Origin: Vishniacozyma victoriae | Taxonomy: Eukaryota; Basidiomycota; Tremellomycetes; Tremellales; Bulleribasidiaceae | Direction: 5' to 3' | Assembly: GCA_017654735.1 (NCBI GenBank) | Contig: JADPYG010000088.1 | Location: forward strand, 4,960,001 to 5,024,000 | DNA length: 64,000 nt | In this document: piece after piece, positions 11,013-23,184 of the stretch | How the letters are laid out: each line of letters opens with the position of its first letter | How positions within the stretch are numbered: position 1 is the stretch's first letter | The notes under the pieces: generated by a model | Seen by the model: only the letters and a program-made list of their open reading frames with translations | What the model was told of the DNA's origin: nothing | Databases searched by the model: none | Position numbers and translations under genes: made by a program

Positions 11013-12831
11013 TCACGAGAACCACGCTAATACGTTGCTAAGCCATGGAATACTTCTGAAATACCGTTGGCGAGGACCCGGTACACGTAATACCTGCATA
11101 TGCCTGACATCCAGCAATGGACTTTTGCAATTTTCATCGGACAGGAGACCCCCTGGGCTGTGCAACTGGTACGCCATGAACATACAGGAATGAATGAAGT
11201 TATGTCGCGAGCTGAATGAGCTGGATGGGCGAGCTGGCAAGCCGGTGAAGGGACTTGTTTGTCCTTGATTTTTTTCTTGGCCAAGCTTGGCTTGAATGTG
11301 GTCTTGACAGAGGTACACGGATTGGATTGCTTCCTTGGTGGCGAAAAGACTGATGTCTTTGTTCAGCGACGGAAACTTGCAAGCAAAGCTGATGCCACCG
11401 GCTTCAAGATTGTCCGGGAATATGCAATCGTATACATCGAACGACAATTGCATCGACCCAAGGATGTGGGTGGCATGATTGCCGACGGCACAAGATTGGT
11501 GTTCCTGGCGACATCCTCTACATCTTCCATCATAATATCCTGTTCATAATGGCTACACTTCTTGAGCAATGTTGACATGACGTTGACCAACTGAGAGAAA
11601 GGGGTGGCTCAAACATGGATGCATTTAAGCTCAAAGTGATCATTGTCTTCAGCCTACCACTGGCGTCTTCCGAAGTCTTGTTGAGAATGAAGGAGTGTGC
11701 TTCCAAGGTGGGGATGACCACCATAGCTCTAGTCTTGAATCTCAGAATTGCGTTGTATTGTGCGTCATCTCGAGCCTTGAAAGAGGATTGGACGCAATGT
11801 TCATTAATATCTGTCGACAGGACATGTCGCAGAGGGGAGTTCTTCAGCCGCAGATGAGATTCCAGATGACTGCTGATTGCACGATTGCCAAAGACAGCTA
11901 GAATGCTACTTTCTTGGGCTCGATTGTCACCAAGTATGAGTGCTTTTTGTGGTTTGCCTGAACAGGAAATTCCCTCCCAGCGCCCATGGCGATACCTTGA
12001 GCCCTCCTTTGTTTCCTGTGACAGTGTTTGAGTTGCTGGCAAAGGCAATGTAGACAGGGGAACGAGCGAGTGAAAGATTGCACTACAGTGGGTGGAAGGC
12101 ACTGGACGCCGCAGCCATAGACGGGGACTCGGGGAGCTGAGTCTAATGCATCAGGAGCAGGGATGAAAGGTGAAACCAAGGGGCCAGATGGTAGGGGCAG
12201 GGATAGTCTGGCCTTGCGGTCTCCCAAGACTAGATTCTGATCCGCTGGAGTATGCGTCGGCAAGACGAGCCGCTTTGGCTCTGGCCTCAGATCCAGTATC
12301 GGAGACAGGGGGGTTCAAAGCGGCTCGTGAAAGGGCCGTGTTACCTGCCAGGATCCAAGAGGGTGTTGCCAGATTTTGGCGAGTGATCTGGATCGGCTCC
12401 TTGATAATTGCTCTACTAGCTTGGTAGCCTTCTTCAATAAAGTCATCACTCTCGACGTCCGCACACTTCTTCTTTCTCTCCTTTACTTTCCTCTTGTCCT
12501 TCTTGACCAATCTGGTGCTCCTCCTGCCCGTCTTCCTGTGATTCTCGTTGAGGACCACTCGATCGAGCATTGAGCTCGTTTCTCCTGGGATAGTGGCCAT
12601 AGCACTGATGAAAGGGCTGAGTTGGAGAGCTTGACCGTCATACTTGACGACTAGAGTTTGCAGGTCTTGAAAATTACACACTTGGCAATGCGGACCAATA
12701 CGGACCAAGATGAGATGTATCATATTTTGGGGGACAACGTGGGTATTGCCAAAGCCTACATCCTTCTTGATCGATGGGTAGAGTACCTTGTACCCGTATC
12801 GTCCGTGTCTAAGAGGATTGTGCGATTCCAA
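11013..12831 (-). pseudogene. Doubtful minus-strand coding remnants (three open stretches)
   Basis: Three open stretches on the minus strand follow one another: 12831-12151 (226 codons, with a Lys-rich patch VKKDKRKVKERKKK), 12102-11530 (190 codons) and 11453-11013 (146 codons). Their composition is closer to coding than the flanks. However, they do not join through the crisp short GT-AG introns found in every other gene here, and none resembles a family I know. Possibilities are a decayed gene, a fast-evolving orphan with unusual introns, or a noncoding transcript. Treat as unproven. Confidence 0.25.
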
Positions 12832-15014
12832 TGGATCAGGCTCGTGTCCCTATCGGCTTGCTGTCGGACCTGGTGGGGTACTGCTTGTTAGCTGAACAAG
12901 GTACCTTTTGGATGAGTTGAATCAATCAGGCTCAATCGGGTCCCTGCTGGTGTCAGTGGCTGGTCTGCAAGATACGAAGATATTACGTGCGGTACTTTGA
13001 ATAAAGGTAAGATGTTTTGATTTTGATCGATTGGGAGAAATGAGGTGACGTATGTAAATGGCGGGGAGGAAGAAGGGGAATCCTGTTTTCAAACCCCAAG
13101 TCATATGCAATAAGAACTCCAGCCAGGGTATCAAGACCATACGATAGCGCTTGGCCGTCGAAAAGACGGGTGCTCACCCTCTTTGCTTCTCACATCAGCA
13201 TGTACGATAAAGAGGGTAAGAGCCCGAGGATTTGTCATCTAGGATAAATAGCCTGCCCGAAAAGACGGTAACTCGAATTAATCGAATACACAACCGTGCT
13301 TCGAACGGCTTTCTTTAAAGACCTTCTTGTTCTCCATGAGTATGGCCTGAGGTCAGTAAGACAGGACACTAGTGACCACCCTCAAACCAAGTCTCTCCTT
13401 CTGAGTGTGATAAAAGGATGGTTGAGTATCTGACTGAAGTGAGCTAAGCAGGGTAAAGGGAATCAACGAGGGTTTAGCTCCACCTCCTCATCGTATCTAA
13501 GACTTCGATGAACGAAGGCGATGACCATTGGGTAGCGAACTCTGTGTGGTGGCGCGTTTGAAGGGTTCGTCTCTGGCAAGTACGCCTTCGCAGCTCTGAG
13601 TTCAAGATTGAGTGATCTAACTGCAGCTGTGCTTCGACCTCTGCCAAAAGTGCGGCCCGCTTTGCCCGGTGTTGGACTTTTCCCCGCCATCCGAGCCAAG
13701 AAGCACTTCCTTGGTTTCCGTAACAATCAGTAGTTAAATGTTTGTCAATGAACGTGGTATCTCCAGCCTGCTCCAGCTGGACGGTAAGAAAAAGTTAGGC
13801 AGTTACGAAATTAAAGCAGTCCGCGTCACGAAATCGAACCAACGGACTGGTTCAACAAGAACTAATCGAACACAACATGAACCACAAGTCCTTCTTTGGA
13901 GGAAAGATGCGGGTGGGTGTGGAGTTTAGGATGATGAGCGGCTTTACCGGGTAAAGATAGGAAAGATGGTCAAGAGAATGGGTGATCCTTTCCCGTATCC
14001 AGTGCACTAAGTCCGAGTCACAACTTCAAGCTCATGAAGCAAGACAGCTCAAGGGTAGTCGATTCCGGAGCAGACAGGCAAATTGGGCGTGAAGGGTGCA
14101 GTCTCCGAGCTGTGGTCAAAGATTACGACCTTGCTGATAACCCTCACAGTCGTTCCGAACCGATGGTCACACTTTCTCTACGTCCTGAATCGTCGCCAGA
14201 TTTCGCCGCCCCTTGCGTCAGGCGAGACAGCCACCTTCATCACAATGGGCACGAGGACCGACCTCAGAGTATAGCGCCTCTCAACCTCATACAAAAGTCT
14301 TAAATAGCAAGGACGCTGCCGCGACCAAGTTTTGGGGAATGTGATTCGACTCCAGGTAGTTAAAGATACATTGATGGAGGCAGTGGCTGTAGGCTGGACT
14401 AGCGGCCTACCCGACCCGTAATCTGAGGTTGTCATAGATCGCCAGCTACGGACCGGAAGACGTCACTTGCTCCCGCTTGCATCCTCCACTACCGCCGGTC
14501 TGCCATCCTGGGCACCGTTCTGCCAAAGGAACCTCCTTCAGTGCCTGGTATCATCAGCAATCTGTATTAAGCTCAATGTAAAGACTGTACCCGTGTCTCT
14601 ATGTGTTGACCTGGAATAGGTCAGCAAAGCGCTACAGGGACAAGTAACGATACGCACCACAACCGATCCATGTCTTCTTTCCACAGGCTTCGCAAACAAG
14701 TTGCCTGCACATCTCGGTTGAGTCAATGGGGGTAGTGTCAAGCTGGGAAAATAAAGAGAAAAGAGCTGTGCTGGTAAAGCAAAGCTTGCAAATCGCAGAC
14801 ACTTGACTTAAGTAGTGGAGCGTTGCCTGACTCAGCTTGATTGTGGAGAATACGAATCAACGGACACTGGATCCGAATATCAACAGCTGCTTCGGAAGTC
14901 TGTCATATTCGTACTTGCTTCCGATTTTGGATTGTCGTATTATGTAATTGCTCCGAATCGCTTCACCGCTACGTCACACCGCATACAATATTAGCCGCGC
15001 AAAGACCAGACTTA
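12832..15014. other. Gene-poor region
   Basis: I find no gene I can support in these 2.2 kb. A minus-strand open stretch at 13463-13726 is noted under rejected items. A 27-bp sequence at 13653-13679 recurs, with two mismatches, at 20116-20142. The last part must contain the promoter and 5' UTR of the DUF1275 gene. Confidence 0.5.
13653..13679. repeat. 27-bp dispersed repeat, copy 1
   Basis: The core is TTTGCCCGGTGTT, flanked by CGGCCCG on the left and GACTT on the right. It matches 20116-20142 at 25 of 27 positions in the same orientation. Both copies lie in noncoding sequence. This could be the remnant of a mobile element or a shared regulatory site. Confidence 0.5.
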
Positions 15015-15916
15015 ATGAGTTCACGGTCTTCAATGAACCGTTTCCTTCCTTTCCGGTCACCGACGATAGATGAACGAGAGCTGTGGAGACTACGGGACCA
15101 ACTCGCGCCAACGTCGCTGACTGGTCCCCTGCTCCTCGTCACCTTTTGTGCCGGCGTGCTCGATACCACTACATATTTCAACTTTGGCACCTTTGCGTCC
15201 AACCAAACAGGGTGCGTATACGGTGCTCTTTGCTCGAGAGCTGACGGAATATAGGAATACTCTGATTCTTATCTCGGTACTGTGTGGTTTACACCCCGGC
15301 AAAGCGGATATCGCATTGACCGGCGCTTCCCTACTCGCCTTTCTGGTCTTTGCTTTCCTCTTTGCCAGAGCGTCCCTAATACGCGCCCCACGAAGTCGCA
15401 AACGTGGATGGATCCTTTTCTCGCTTGCCATACAGAATGTTCTTCTCCTCATTCCGGCCGCTCTGTTATCAAGTCGTGCGATATCCTTGCCTGGCCAGAG
15501 GGATTGGGCACTCATAGCGCTATTGGCGGCTAGTGCAGGAGTCCAAGTCGTGATGGTGAGCATTCTTGAGAACTATATATCTTGAAACGCTTGTCTGATG
15601 CTGGAAACAGGCTCGCACGACCGAGAATCCTGAAATCCCATCTGCGATGCTTACATCACCTTACATCGATTTCATGATCGATCCAAACCTCTTCAAGCCG
15701 ATACGAGAGCCTGACTCGCGCTCACGAAACGTCCGGTTGTCATATCTGGCTAGTCTGATAGCTGGGGGGTTTGTGGGTGGCGGTCTACAACGCGCTGGCG
15801 GTACATTGACCGTGATCTGGGTGGCATTCGGGTTGAAGATGCTCGTCATGGCGTGGGTGTGTCTGGTGGAACGCGATACGGAAGTACTGCCCAGAGACTC
15901 CTATGCACATAACTAG
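15015..15916 (+). CDS. DUF1275 (YoaK-like) membrane protein
   Basis: Three exons: 15015 to about 15212, about 15255-15554, and about 15611-15916. The joint across intron 1 restores the family hallmark: FCAGVLDTTTYFNFGTF followed by SNQTGNT. Several hydrophobic segments follow (LLAFLVFAFLFA; LFSLAIQNVLLLIPAALL; LIALLAASAGVQVVM; LIAGGFVGGG; VIWVAFGLKMLVMAWV), as expected for this six- to seven-TM family of unknown transport or membrane function. The start is placed at the ATG before SSRSSMNRF. The frame is open upstream, but that stretch reads like 5' UTR. It is followed tail to tail by the MBL-fold gene. Confidence 0.85.
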
Positions 15917-16308
15917 TACAAGAGTGGAGGGGCTGCGTGTATACGACAAAGGATCTCACCTTGATTCCCTATGAATTGTCAATGAAAACCATTGATGTTA
16001 CATTCGACATCGGCCTCTATTCTAAAGACACTTCCTCCATTTCCAGATACAAACCACATTTGGTGCACACAATCTCTGCGCCTAATAGTGTAGCACATGA
16101 CTGTCCGATTTCGGTCTACCTGCGCACCTTGTCAGAGAATTTGGGTTCACCAAACATGCATGGTCCGGCGACATTGCATTTTCAGCAGGCAGGAAGCATT
16201 GATCCCATAGACTATCATCTGCGGGTCCGAAATTGCGTCTCTTGCATTTATTGACAGGAGAATAGTGATCTTCATTCATAGTAGGAATATAACACAAAAC
16301 GGGCTCTT
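15917..16308. other. 3' intergenic region between convergent genes
   Basis: This lies between the DUF1275 stop and the stop of the MBL-fold gene on the other strand. I see nothing beyond 3' UTR-like sequence. Confidence 0.5.
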
Positions 16309-17365
16309 CTATACGGGCATTACGCCGCTGAGCGGCGTCAATATGTAGCGCTTGCCTTCGGCGTCAGGCGGGGGCATGCGACCTCCACGCAAATTGATCT
16401 GCAAGGAGGCGTGCAAGAGACGAGGCGTCCCCAAAGAGGCGTCCCGAGTCTCTCTCATCGAGCGGAAGTCGGCCTCTGTGATGCCATTTCCGACGTGTTT
16501 GTTGCTTCCCGCTTGTTCGGATATCAGGCTCATGCAGGACTTGTCGCGTCCGTTCGGATAATCATGGCCTAAAGATTCAGCTAGGTAGACTGAATGATAC
16601 AAGTGACAAACCCGAAAAGACCCGCACATCTGCCCCAAGCTGGAGGATTCGCTGAATCGAGGTGTACAGCTGCGCCGCGTCACCTCCGGGAAAGTCGACT
16701 CGCGCTGTACCAATGTCAGGTCTGCGGTGTCATCTAAAACGTCCTAACAATAGCATGTGGCGAGATAATCACTTACAAGAAGATGCTATCCCCGGCGAAC
16801 AGACTGTCCCCGATGAAAATACCCATACTATCAGGGGTATGACCTGGTAACCCGCAAGTTCTGACCGGGGAATTTCCTAGAGAAAAAGTACCCCCATCTT
16901 CCAGATACCCGTCAAAGCTCTTCTCAAAGTCGGCCGGCTTGAAGCCATAAGTGGACGCGAATGACTCTTGAACCTGAGTGACTTTATGCCCGATATAGAT
17001 GGGCGGGGCATCCGGAAGTAGCTGAAGTGTTAGCTTGTTTACATTTGGTCTTCAAAGTGTCTCACCTGTTTCAATGCAAGGGCGCCGGTCGCATGGTCCG
17101 CATGCACATGGGTTTCCATGATCCTGGTGACTCTGTAGCCTTTCTGCTTCACAAATTCAGCAAGACCATGGGCGGAGCTTGTGTCGACTTTTCCAGAAGC
17201 CGGATCGTAGCCCAAGACAGAATCGATGATGACAGCATCCTTAGTAGAAGGGTCGACTGCGATATACGTCCAGGTAGACGTCGCCGTATCGAAGAACGCG
17301 TAGACCAGAGGTGAGCCAGCTGTTGCGGTAGGCTCCGCTGTGAAGTCGGGTACCAAGGCTGTCAT
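16309..17365 (-). CDS. ETHE1-like metallo-beta-lactamase-fold hydrolase (probable persulfide dioxygenase)
   Basis: Four exons: 17365-17066, 17021-16777, 16721-16612 and 16568-16309. The metal motif is ETHVHADHATG (H86, H88, D90, H91), followed by LPGHTPDSMG (third His), GDSLFAGD (bridging Asp) and SGHDYP (last His), so the whole metal site is intact. The order and the GHDYP ending fit the ETHE1/persulfide dioxygenase and Blh-type branch, which oxidises glutathione persulfide to sulfite with one iron; a glyoxalase II-like activity is the alternative. No rhodanese domain is fused. I see no strong mitochondrial presequence. The gene diverges from an ABCG transporter across 484 bp. Confidence 0.85.
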
Positions 17366-17849
17366 TGCGAATAGTCTTTAGGGAAGGGGCAAATGCTAGA
17401 TATCGATGCCTATAAGGCGGAAACTGGCCAGCTCTCTTGCAAACACTTTGGATAGAAGGGCCAAATAATACGATAAGATTAGTTCGGAATTCAACCTGGA
17501 TGACGTAATCGTGTTGCCATTTCGGAGCAGAATCTTTATACGGTAACACCCTAACCGGCTTCTGGAAAGTCAGCTGAGTCCGAATGGTGTCCGAATTCAA
17601 TCCTACGATTCAAGCAATATGATCCGAAGAGCTTGAGACGATATCCAGCTGAGAGAACGCCTATTAGGAGTGCGGACTCGGCCAGCCTGTGAGCAGATCA
17701 GTCATCACATCTGGCCGTCGGCCATCCTCGCCACTATCAAAGGTATTAAAGAGGTAGATTTGCAGGATGACTTTCTTTAGTCAAAACGACTTTACCAACA
17801 CTAACCAATTACCCTTGCCACCCATTCACACTACAAAGATCGATATAAC
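17366..17849. promoter_or_regulatory. Divergent promoter: MBL hydrolase / ABCG transporter
   Basis: This 484-bp gap separates two genes read outward, so both promoters lie here. No ORF of note is present. Co-regulation is possible but not shown. Confidence 0.5.
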
Positions 17850-19867
17850 ATGGCACCTGCCCTCTCCGACCTCGAGTCCGGGACGATCGTCGATATTCCT
17901 GGACTGTACAACGACGTTGTTACCAGCTTCAAATGGCGAGACATTACTGCTACCATCCCTGCGCGACGCAACAGGCCTGAGAAGGTCCTTCTCGCTGGGG
18001 TCAATGGGATTGCAAGGGCAGGTGAGTATCACCGGTTGGTCCTTTGTACAGAGCTGATTATAGGCGAGCTGGTCGCCATCATGGGTCCCTCTGGTTCTGG
18101 CAAGACTATGCTTCTCAATCGACTTGCACACCGAGCCATGCCGCCGAGCGCCAAGATGACGGGCGATGTGTTTATCAACCAGACTTCCGCCGACATCGGC
18201 CGAGTTCGACAGACTTCCAGCTATGTTGAGCAACAGGATCACCTCATCGGTAGCATTACCACCAGCGAGACTCTAAAGTTTGCGGCCAAACTGGGCCTCT
18301 CTGAGTAAGCTTGATCCATGCGAAGTGATGTGCTTGACTTATGTTAGATCAATCAGCAAAGCTGATTTGCAACAACGAGTCGACACACTCCTGTCTTCCT
18401 TTGGTCTCACCAACCAGAAAGATATGATCATTGGCACACCCATCCAGAAAGGTCTCTCTGGTGGCCAGAAGCGACGAGTGTCGGTAGCGAGCCAACTCAT
18501 CACTTCTCCCAAGATTCTTTTCCTCGACGAACCGACTAGTGGCCTCGACAGTGTCGCATCGTATGAGATCGTATCTTATCTGAAGGAGGTAGCTCGACAA
18601 TACAAGGTGAGTTACAATTTGATATACATCATCGATTTTCACTAATGACTAGCTCATTGTCATTGCGTCTATCCACCAGCCTTCCACCAAGACCTTCAAT
18701 GTCTTTGACAAGGTCTATCTCATGGCCAAAGGTCAGCTATGCTATGGCGGGGCTCGCAACAACATTGCCCAATACTTTTCCTCCATTGGATTGCAGATGC
18801 CGACTATGACCAACCCCGCCGAATGGATTTTGGAAATCGTCGACACCGACTTTGCGAAAGATCAGCAAGAGGGTCTTGCCCGTCTTGGCGGTATTACTAG
18901 CGCATGGAAAGCAAACGAGTCCTTCGAAGAGGATACGTCAAAGATCGAATTGAAACTTGAGAGACCGTCCAAGAAGGCCCAATTCAAACAACCCTTTTAT
19001 ATCCTTCACCGCAACTTTATAAAGTCATATCGGGATCTCATCGCGTATTGGATCAGGGTTGGAATGTACAGTGGTGAGTCCTGTTCCTCGGAAGCGTCCA
19101 GCAAAGCTGATGCTAACGTTTCAGCTCTAGCTATTCTTATGGGCACCACCTGGCTTCGACTCGGATTATCACAGGAAGACATCAATGCTCGTATAACCGC
19201 CATCTTCTTCAGCGGCGCTTTCTTGAGCTTTATGGCGGTAGCATACATACCCGCCTACATCGAAGACCAAGCTATGATGTTTAAAGAGCGGGCCAACGGT
19301 CTCTACGGTCCTCTTTCTTTCCTGGTAGCCAACTTCCTCATCGGTCTCCCTTATCTATTCATCATCGTAACCCTCTTCTCCGTCATCGCTTACTGGATGG
19401 TCGGTCTCTGGCCCACGGCGACTGGCTTTTGGACCTTTGTAGGCTTTCTCTTTCTCGATCTACTCGCTGCCGAGTCAATGGTGGTCTTTGTCGCCTCTGT
19501 CGTACCCAACTTTATCGTCGCACTCGCCCTCACCGCCTTCGCCAATGGCCTATGGATGGTGGTGAACGGTTTCCTGGTTCCAGAGAACATCCTCAACGTC
19601 TTCTGGAAATCGTGGGTCACCAAGATCAATTACCAGAACTGGACTTTCCGATCGATGATGTGGAACGAATTTCGACATCAAACCTTTACATGCGGGGAGA
19701 CAGCATGTTCCTTCCCTTCGGCCGACGGTCAAACGATCTCTGGCCAGAGTGTGCTCGAATATTACGGTTACACCGAAGGACATCTAGGGGCATACGCAGG
19801 TTATATCATTGCTATAGTGGTAGGCTATCGAGTGTTAGCTTGGACGGCCCTCAGGCTCAGGCGATGA
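17850..19867 (+). CDS. ABCG (White)-type half ABC transporter
   Basis: Five exons (17850-18021, 18064-18304, 18348-18606, 18653-19073, 19125-19867) encode 611 residues. The order is nucleotide-binding domain then membrane domain, the reverse topology typical of ABCG. Walker A is GPSGSGKT near residues 65-72, the signature LSGGQKRR lies near 173, Walker B ILFLDEPTSG near 194, and the H-loop is in SIHQPS. About six hydrophobic spans follow from residue 330 on, ending in a short basic tail. At this length it is a half transporter that must dimerise in a membrane to export lipophilic compounds or sterols; the substrate cannot be read from sequence. Neighbours are an ETHE1-like hydrolase and a Zn2Cys6 regulator, so stress or xenobiotic export is a fair guess. 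Confidence 0.93.
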
Positions 19868-20205
19868 GAGATGTACGGCTCGCAATTCACATATAACCTA
19901 ATCACATTACAAACCGCTCTCTGTTACACTAGTGACTCCTCGTATAGTCTTTTTTCGTAAATAATAATAAGTGCGCCCTGATGGTGAGATCGTGAGATCG
20001 TATGTATGGCTTCTCTTCGCGTATAGGCTCCTCATGCATTCAACTACTACTCTATGATTATCAGCTTTCTTTGCACTGATCGGCCCGAAAGTGCCACATT
20101 CATCCACGTGAAATACGGCCCGATTTGCCCGGTGTTCGACTTCCCTCGGAACAACTAAATCCAGGGATAACACACTTCTATTGTCCATCAAGCAAGCATC
20201 TAATC
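19868..20205. promoter_or_regulatory. Intergenic region before the Zn2Cys6 regulator
   Basis: It holds the 3' UTR of the ABC transporter and the promoter of the regulator. It includes the second copy (20116-20142) of the 27-bp repeat also found at 13653-13679. Confidence 0.45.
20116..20142. repeat. 27-bp dispersed repeat, copy 2
   Basis: 25 of 27 bases match 13653-13679 (core TTTGCCCGGTGTT). It lies 64 bp before the start codon of the Zn2Cys6 regulator. Confidence 0.5.
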
Positions 20206-23146
20206 ATGCAAGCAGAGAGGAGTTATAGTGAGAGATCATCTCCGGAAGATGATGACAAGTCGGGCATTAGAAAGACTGCCAATCGTACGTCCTCTATGAA
20301 AGATCAAGCTGATGAATAGGAGCATGTGTAAGTCACGAGACCTAAAGGCAAACTGATGAGTAGGACTTTTGTCATAGGATGAAGATGAAATGTATTGGTA
20401 AAGAGGAACCACCTTGTAATCGATGTCGGCAATCGGGTCATGAATGTACGTTTGATGGACCTAGGAAATCAAAGGCTTCTAAAGTGGAAGAGTGAGTAGG
20501 AGGTGAATGGGCCGGACTGATGATAGCCGGTTGAAGTTTATGGAGGATCAAATGGGGACGTTACAATCTACTCTGACTGAACTTGTCAGATTACAGAGAG
20601 GTGTACCGCAGAGTGAGTTTGCAAGAAATGTTCGAATATTAGGGCTGATGAAAGGTTACCCAGAGTACCCGAATCAAGGCATCGCGCCTGGGAGAATACA
20701 TCAATCACCAGCTAATAGTCTACCGATCCCAAGTCCGGTATTGTACGAACAGCCAAAGACCGCTCAGAAATGGGATCCACAGGAGAATGGAAAGTGGGCA
20801 CCAGAGAACAAATGGCAGCCACCTGTTGAAAATGGGAATGGTCCTAAATGGGAGCCACCCGTTGAAAACGATACAACAGCCCCAGGTTCCGACGACGACG
20901 ATGAAGACCCTTTAAACCCAACACAGATGAATGCACCATTCGACAATATGCTCTCCTTAGCCGAGGCGGCGAGATTAAAGGCAGATGGACATATGGATCA
21001 ATCAAAGAGATCACCCGTCAAGAGACCCGCTTCAAACATTCCATTCGATTTCGATTCACCAGGACATGCAAAGAAAAGGCGTTCGACAAGGGTGGGCACG
21101 GAATTGGAACTAGGCCTCGAGATGCCGTATCCGGTAGAGAGGGGAGACAAGATGCACGCTTTTCCAGACGTCATCGATTTGGGCTATTGTACCCAGGAGA
21201 GAGGGAAGGAGTTGGTGGAACTGTGAGTCGCACCCAGAGTAGAGCTGATGTAAGATTCTTTTCGGAGGCTGCAATCTATATGCCATGCTATGATCCAGCC
21301 GTGGATACTTTCGAAAGGTGAGTCATAGCCAAGGCAGCACTAATGATAGCCTGCGAAAGCGATCCCCATTCTCAATCACCACTCTTATTTTGGTCGGTTC
21401 CAAAATCAGTGATGCTGCAGGTATGTTCACCCGCAAATGAAGCTGACGGCAGGTCCCGAGAGTGAGCTCCAGAAGAAATCGAGGGAACACGCGGAAAAGA
21501 TCTCGATGCATACCCTCTTTTCGCCCATTGCCAAGGTGGAAATGATCCAAGCTCAAAGTAGGTCCAACCATACAAAGATCTGACTGACAACAGTTGTGCT
21601 AGCGTCATGGGCGGATACGAGTGGATGGCGAGCAGGAGGTCATGCTGTCAGGATGGCACTTGATATGGGATTGTACAGGTGTCTACCATACCTCGTCCGA
21701 ACGGGTATGGGGGCCGACAAGACACCTGAGCAGCTGAAGGAAGAGCAGCCGCTTGTCACTGGCGCCAGAGTCTGGTTGACGGTACGTAGTAACAATGAAC
21801 AAGCTGACGATAGCTATTCAAGATGGAACATGAAATGGCATTCAATCATGGTCGACCCGCATGGTCTTTTGGAGAAGACACAATCAAGCATGCCAGACGT
21901 TTCCTTGATCATCCGCTGTCGATCAAGAGCGATAGTCGATTAATCGGTTATTGCGAAATGATGGCTTTCAGGAGTAAGTCACCCCAATGGACTTGGCTGA
22001 TGATAGTCCCAATCCATCAACCGTTCTCGATCGCGCCCAATAACGATTTCTTGCCTAATCTCGACGAGAAGCTGCGTTTGATGAATGAGCAAGTGGAAGC
22101 GTGGCATATTTACTGGGACGAGTACCAGCGTGTCAGGGGGGTACCTGAGGGAGATATTCTCCGTGAAGGTCGTGAGTCACCAGGTGAAAGATGGAAGAAT
22201 GAGCTAATGACAGTGATTACGGCAAAGTCCGGTTCCATCATGTTGTCGAATGCTCTGATCCTACATGGTATCAGACGAAGGAGGGACGTTACGGATCTAT
22301 CAGAAGAGAGGCGTGGTTTCCTCATTAAAGCGGTTAGAGCGGCCGAGACGATTGTTCACATGTGCTTGAAATCACAAACTGTACGTCAGACTATTGGTGG
22401 AGCTGATGGTAGTACCGACGAACGTTCCGATCTGGAAATGTGTTTACCCACGTTTCGGCAGCTTTTGCTTCGAGGTTCTTGATTAGGATGACGAGCTTGG
22501 TGCCGGAAGTGGTTGATGCCAGGCGGATTGGAAAGGATGTCGAGCAATTGGCGATCATGCTTTCTCAGGGTGCGTGACCGGGAGATCTGACCATGGAGGA
22601 ATGCTGATGACAGTACCTGGATTCCAATACGCTTCGTTGTTGAGAGATGTGATCCAGAAAGCTAGGAGGAACAAGCTACTCCCCCCGGCCTCGAGGCCCG
22701 GATCACCAAAGAGTGGAGCTACCACTGAACCCAGCTGGAACTCTCAGCCCTCTACCTCGGCATCCTCTCAAACTCAAACGACGGATTACTCGAAATTCAC
22801 ATTCGAGCACCAACCAACTGAACTATTCCCAGCTCTTGATTTCTCATATGCCGAACAACTACTCGCTTCTAACGGAAATGGTCCAGAGGCTTCTACGATT
22901 GTACGTTTCCGAGGTTGATGTAGCTGATAATAGCCTGAACCTGGATACAATCTGTTCATGGACCCAAATTATATGGATACATTCTTTCCTTTCCCGCCTA
23001 TCGAGAATGATGGGATGTCTACCCATTCAGGTGGATCAGTGGCTGTTCAGACTCAGCCATTGCCTAGTCCACAGATGGGGTATTATCAGGCACACCGGAA
23101 CGGGATGTTGCCTCAGCAGCCTGGTCAGGGGCCGCCTTGGTGGTAG
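20206..23146 (+). CDS. Zn2Cys6 fungal transcription factor
   Basis: The N-terminus has a binuclear zinc cluster with the six cysteines at about residues 29, 32, 39, 47, 50 and 57 (C-x2-C-x6-C-x7-C-x2-C-x6-C; CDFCHRMKMKC then CNRCRQSGHEC). The first cysteine sits in an 8-nt microexon (20320-20327), without which the frame stops. A short coiled-coil dimerisation segment (DRLKFMEDQMGTLQSTLTELVRLQ) follows, split by an intron at its start. Then come a Pro- and acid-rich linker, a KKRRSTR basic patch and a middle homology region (SWADTSGWRAGGHAVRMALDMGL). The tail is Gln/Pro-rich. It should bind CGG-type DNA sites as a dimer in the nucleus. Target genes are unknown; the adjacent transporter and dehydrogenase are candidates. 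Confidence 0.9.
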
Positions 23147-23184
23147 ACTCATTTAGGTTTCAATGCATGCAAGTATGTATCCAT

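Noticed and set aside
11259..11857. Plus-strand ORFs opposite the 11-12 kb minus-strand stretches
   Set aside because: Shorter and less coding-like than the minus-strand frames; no introns or motifs.
13463..13726. 87-codon minus-strand ORF
   Set aside because: Basic, low in recognisable motifs, no splice partners and no clear leader; more likely chance in a gene-poor stretch. Its overlap with the 27-bp repeat is noted separately.
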